NCBI GenBank assembly: GCA_016936015.1
Contig: JAFGPV010000163.1
Span: 1-33,712 of the forward strand
Direction: 5' to 3'
DNA: 33,712 nucleotides
Origin: Pirellulales bacterium
GTDB lineage: Bacteria > Planctomycetota > Planctomycetia > Pirellulales > Thermoguttaceae
The notes under the pieces were generated by a model. The model was not told the origin of the DNA. It was given only the letters and a program-made list of their open reading frames with translations, and ran no database searches. Numbering within the stretch: position 1 is the stretch's first letter; the number at the start of each line of letters is the position of its first letter. This document shows, piece after piece, positions 30,804 to 33,712 of this stretch. The position numbers were made by a program, and so were the translations under genes.

Positions 30804-32897
30804 ATGAGCACCGACCCCAATACCGGCGGCAAAACTCCCCCGGGCAGCGAGCCGAAACGCTTTACGCCCTTCGTCCCCGAGAAGACGAGCCTGGCGGAAA
30901 TGACGCTCCGCGCCGTCATCCTCGGACTGATTATGACCGTGATTCTCGGAGCGGCCAACGCGTACCTTGGGCTGAAGGCCGGCATGACGATCGCCGCCAC
31001 GTATCCAGCGGCCATCATCGGCATGGCGGTCCTGCGGCTGTTTAAGGGATCGATTCTTGAGGAAAACATGGCCCGGACCATCGGCTCGATCGGCGAGTCG
31101 ATCGCCGCCGGGGCCGTCTTCACGATACCGGCGTTCCTGATTGCCGGTTGCTGGAGCCAGTTCGACACCTTCGACGCCTGGGCCCGCTCCAGCGCCCTGA
31201 TGATCGTCGGCGGATTCCTGGGCATCTTCTTCGTCACGCTGCTTCGCCGGATCATGGTCGAAGACCCCGAACTCCCTTTTCCCGAATCGACCGCGGCTGC
31301 CGAGATCCACAAGGCCGGCCAGCGCGGGCTGGGCGCCGCGGTGGATCTGGTTTGGGCCATGTTTATCGGCGCCGGCGTGAAGTTGGCGGCTGAGGCCAAG
31401 TTGTTCACCGCGTCCAAGGCGTTCCCCATCCCCATCCCTAAGAGCGTGCTCGGTTTTGACATCAAGGCGAAGCTAGCGACCCTCATGCCCGGAAAGGTCT
31501 CAGCCGCCCTGAACACCGGAGGAATCACGACCTTCCAGATGCCCGCCATCAGCCCGGCCTATCTCGGCGTCGGCTTCATCATCGGTCCCGAATTGGGCGC
31601 AATGAACTTTGCCGGAGGACTGTTGGCCTGGGGCCTGTTCATACCGCTCTTGATATATTTTATGGGGCCGGAGATCAGCGCCCAGATTGCCGCCAGCGGG
31701 GCCGAGGTGAAAGATGCCGACCTGGTAACCGCCGTCTGGGTGTCCATTGTGAAGCCCATCGCCGTGGGCGGAATGCTCGTTGGAGCGGCAACGACCCTGT
31801 TTAAGATGCGCAAGAATCTCAGCGGCGGCATGGCCCGCGCCGTCAGAGACCTTAAAGCCAGCGCCACGGCCGCGGCGGCCACCGGCCGGTTGGACCGCGA
31901 CATGAGCATGAAGGTCGTCTTCGGCGGGCTGGCCGTCGTGTTCCTGGCGATGATTGCCGTTTACTTCTGGTTCTCGGGGAACGTCGCCGCCGCCGCCGTC
32001 GCCGCCGTCGTGATGGCCATCACCGGTTTCTTCTTCGCCGCCGTCTCGGGCAACTTGGTCGGCTTAATCGGATCGTCGAACAATCCCATTTCCGGGCTGA
32101 CGCTCTGCACCTTGCTCGTCGCCGCCCTGTTGATGGTCGCCATCGGGGTCAGCGGACCCTCGGGAGTAGCCGCCGTCCTGGGCGTGGCCGCCGTCGTTTG
32201 CGTCTCCAGTGCCGTGGCCGGCGAGATGCTTCAAGACCTAAAAGTAGGCCATTTACTGGGCGGCACCCCCTCGAAAATGCAATGGGGTGACATCCTCGGC
32301 ATCGTCATTGCCGGATCCGTGATGTTCTTCCCCCTGCTCATTCTGCAACAGGCAAACATCCAGACCGGCGGCACCGGCTTCGGCGACAAGGACCTCTCCG
32401 CCCCGCAGGCGGGCCTGATGGCTCAGCTCGCCTCGGGCATCGTCGGCGGCAATACGCCTTGGCCGCTCATTATCGTCGGCGTCCTAATGGGCCTGGGCTT
32501 CGTGCTGCTTAAAGTCCGCAGCCCGATGCTCGTTTCCGTGGGCATGTATCTGCCGCTAGAGACGACGTTCGCCATCTTCTGCGGCGGCATCATCCGCTGG
32601 TTGTGCGACAAGATCGCGGAGCGTCGCAGGCTGAACGCCGCGCAGCGCACCCGGACCGATAACGCCGGGGTCCTGGTCGCTTCAGGATTGATTGCCGGCG
32701 AAGCGCTGATGGGCCTTGTCGTGGCCGGCTACATTTTCCTTGCCAACGCGACGGCCTTTCCCGGAGTTGATATCGGCACGGTGGCCAACGGGATCGCGCC
32801 GTTTGTCCTGGCGGGCCTGGCGATCTACATGATCGCCCGGCCGCTGACGTTAGCCGGCGCCCCCGACGAACCGCCGCCGCCCAGCGCCGTCATGTAA
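30804..32897 (+). CDS. OPT family oligopeptide transporter
   Basis: 697 residues with many membrane helices. The N-terminus has the OPT pattern (SLAEMTLRAVILGLIMTVIL, then ANAYLGLKAGMTIAATYPAA) and IGSIGESIAAGAVFTIPAF; later segments such as GNLVGLIGSSNNPISGLTL are also typical. OPT proteins are proton-driven carriers of oligopeptides, or metal chelates in the YSL branch. The dipeptidase gene begins 27 bases downstream on the same strand, which favours peptides. GAGG lies about 8 bases before the ATG. It sits in the inner membrane. No fusion or truncation is visible. Confidence 0.9.
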   Translation: MSTDPNTGGKTPPGSEPKRFTPFVPEKTSLAEMTLRAVILGLIMTVILGAANAYLGLKAGMTIAATYPAAIIGMAVLRLFKGSILEENMARTIGSIGESIAAGAVFTIPAFLIAGCWSQFDTFDAWARSSALMIVGGFLGIFFVTLLRRIMVEDPELPFPESTAAAEIHKAGQRGLGAAVDLVWAMFIGAGVKLAAEAKLFTASKAFPIPIPKSVLGFDIKAKLATLMPGKVSAALNTGGITTFQMPAISPAYLGVGFIIGPELGAMNFAGGLLAWGLFIPLLIYFMGPEISAQIAASGAEVKDADLVTAVWVSIVKPIAVGGMLVGAATTLFKMRKNLSGGMARAVRDLKASATAAAATGRLDRDMSMKVVFGGLAVVFLAMIAVYFWFSGNVAAAAVAAVVMAITGFFFAAVSGNLVGLIGSSNNPISGLTLCTLLVAALLMVAIGVSGPSGVAAVLGVAAVVCVSSAVAGEMLQDLKVGHLLGGTPSKMQWGDILGIVIAGSVMFFPLLILQQANIQTGGTGFGDKDLSAPQAGLMAQLASGIVGGNTPWPLIIVGVLMGLGFVLLKVRSPMLVSVGMYLPLETTFAIFCGGIIRWLCDKIAERRRLNAAQRTRTDNAGVLVASGLIAGEALMGLVVAGYIFLANATAFPGVDIGTVANGIAPFVLAGLAIYMIARPLTLAGAPDEPPPPSAVM

Positions 32898-32924
32898 GAA
32901 TCCTCGAAACTTGAAGGAGTTCCC

Positions 32925-33712
32925 ATGTCCAGCCCACTCATCTCTCTCGAACCGTCCCTGCTCTGGAAACATTTCAACGCCCTGCGGTGCATCCCGCGGC
33001 CCTCCGGCCACGAGCAGGCCGCCATGGCGCACCTCCGCTCCTGGGCCGAGGCCCGCGGACTGAAGCACCAGAGCGACGCGGTGGGCAACCTCGTCGTCTA
33101 CGTGCCCGGCACGCAGGGCCGGGAACAAGCCCCCCCCGTCATCCTCCAAGGCCACGTGGACATCGTCGCCGAGAAGGACAAATCCACCGACTTCGACTTC
33201 CTGAAGGACCCGATCGAGGCCGTCGTCGAGGGCGACTGGGTCGTGGCGCCGAAAACCACGCTCGGTGCGGACAACGGCATCGGCGTGGCGGCCGCGCTGG
33301 CAATCGCCGAGGACACTTCCGTCCCGCACGGCCCCCTCGAACTACTCTTTACCGTGGACGAGGAGACCGCCATGACGGGGGCGACGAACCTCGAAGGGAG
33401 CCTGTTGACTGGCCGGACGATGCTCAACCTCGATTCTGAGGAGGACGGGACGCTGTTTGTCGGCTGCGCCGGCGGCTGCACGACCGATCTGGCCTTCAAC
33501 CTGTCGCCGGGCGCCGGCCCCAAGCGCTGGGCCGAGTGGGAGATCAGCGTTACCGGCTTAAAGGGAGGCCATTCGGGATTGGCCATTCACGAGAACCGCG
33601 GCAACGCGATCAAGATCCTCGCCGAGTTGCTCGCCCGCGCGCTGACCGACGGCCGGATGCGTCTGGTTCGCATCGAGGGGGGAAACAAGCACAACGCCAT
33701 CCCCCGCGAGGC
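32925..33712 (+). CDS. pepD: Cytosolic dipeptidase PepD (M20C), N-terminal half
   Basis: 262 residues are present, and the gene runs off the window (family length about 485). AAGGAGT lies 4 bases before the ATG. The zinc ligands and catalytic residues of M20 peptidases are visible: H77 and D79 (GHVDIVAEK), D116 (LGADNGIGVA), E146 and E147 (VDEETAMTG) and D170 (NLDSEEDG). It hydrolyses dipeptides such as Xaa-His in the cytoplasm. It is 27 bases downstream of the OPT transporter gene, so uptake and breakdown of peptides are probably co-expressed. The start of the lid domain (ISVTGLKGGHSGLAIHENRG) is present. Confidence 0.93.
   Translation, partial: MSSPLISLEPSLLWKHFNALRCIPRPSGHEQAAMAHLRSWAEARGLKHQSDAVGNLVVYVPGTQGREQAPPVILQGHVDIVAEKDKSTDFDFLKDPIEAVVEGDWVVAPKTTLGADNGIGVAAALAIAEDTSVPHGPLELLFTVDEETAMTGATNLEGSLLTGRTMLNLDSEEDGTLFVGCAGGCTTDLAFNLSPGAGPKRWAEWEISVTGLKGGHSGLAIHENRGNAIKILAELLARALTDGRMRLVRIEGGNKHNAIPRE

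Overview
The window looks like a chromosomal segment of a Planctomycetota bacterium, probably near Pirellulales. I base this on the DUF1559-type protein, GC-rich coding DNA (roughly 60% by eye), long spurious antisense ORFs, a lipid A / Mla-type outer-membrane gene set, and intergenic gaps packed with palindromic repeats. The assignment is inference; no rRNA or marker tree is available.

Layout. 1-375: start of an MscS-like channel (minus, cut by the edge). 376-965: non-coding, repeat-rich. 966-2398: a small foreign-looking island with an AT-rich orphan membrane protein and a VapC-type toxin-antitoxin pair. 2602-6838 (minus): a complete four-gene group 3b-like NiFe hydrogenase operon in the order beta, gamma, delta, alpha. 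6952-7173: infA. 7363-8622: a MgtC/DUF4010 membrane protein. 8751-10609: a FabZ-like dehydratase and a CrtI-like flavoprotein. 10769-13794 (minus): a ferrous-iron uptake operon (feoA, feoB, small Cys-rich partner) with a visible promoter and Fur-like operator. 14029-14898: lpxA. 15146-15475 (plus): a TPR protein. 15611-18413 (minus): an MCE/Mla lipid transporter operon (permease, ATPase, MCE protein). 18781-19806 (plus): a DUF1559 protein. 20030-22312 (plus): rpmB, gatC, gatA. 22440-26608 (minus): an MBL-fold hydrolase and a large AsmA-like protein. 26743-28878 (plus): a secreted clan GH-A glycosidase. 29237-33712: a peptide-use locus with an MFS carrier (minus), an OPT oligopeptide transporter and the start of a PepD dipeptidase (plus).

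How the genes fit together. The hydrogenase links H2 to NAD(P)H in the cytoplasm. FeoAB supplies the Fe(II) that its many Fe-S clusters need, though that connection is only inferred. LpxA, the MCE operon and the AsmA-like protein are all envelope-lipid functions, consistent with a diderm. GatC and GatA are two subunits of the tRNA-dependent amidotransferase; gatB is not in the window.

The most unusual feature is the repeat population. At least fifteen short palindromic (REP/REPIN-like) elements from several families sit in nearly every gap. Copies of one family differ by compensatory changes in both arms. One supplies the stop codon of the hydrogenase large subunit, one fills the gatC-gatA gap, and two lie inside coding sequence (feoB and the glycosidase). 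No RAYT transposase, hydrogenase maturation gene, tRNA, rRNA or CRISPR array was seen.
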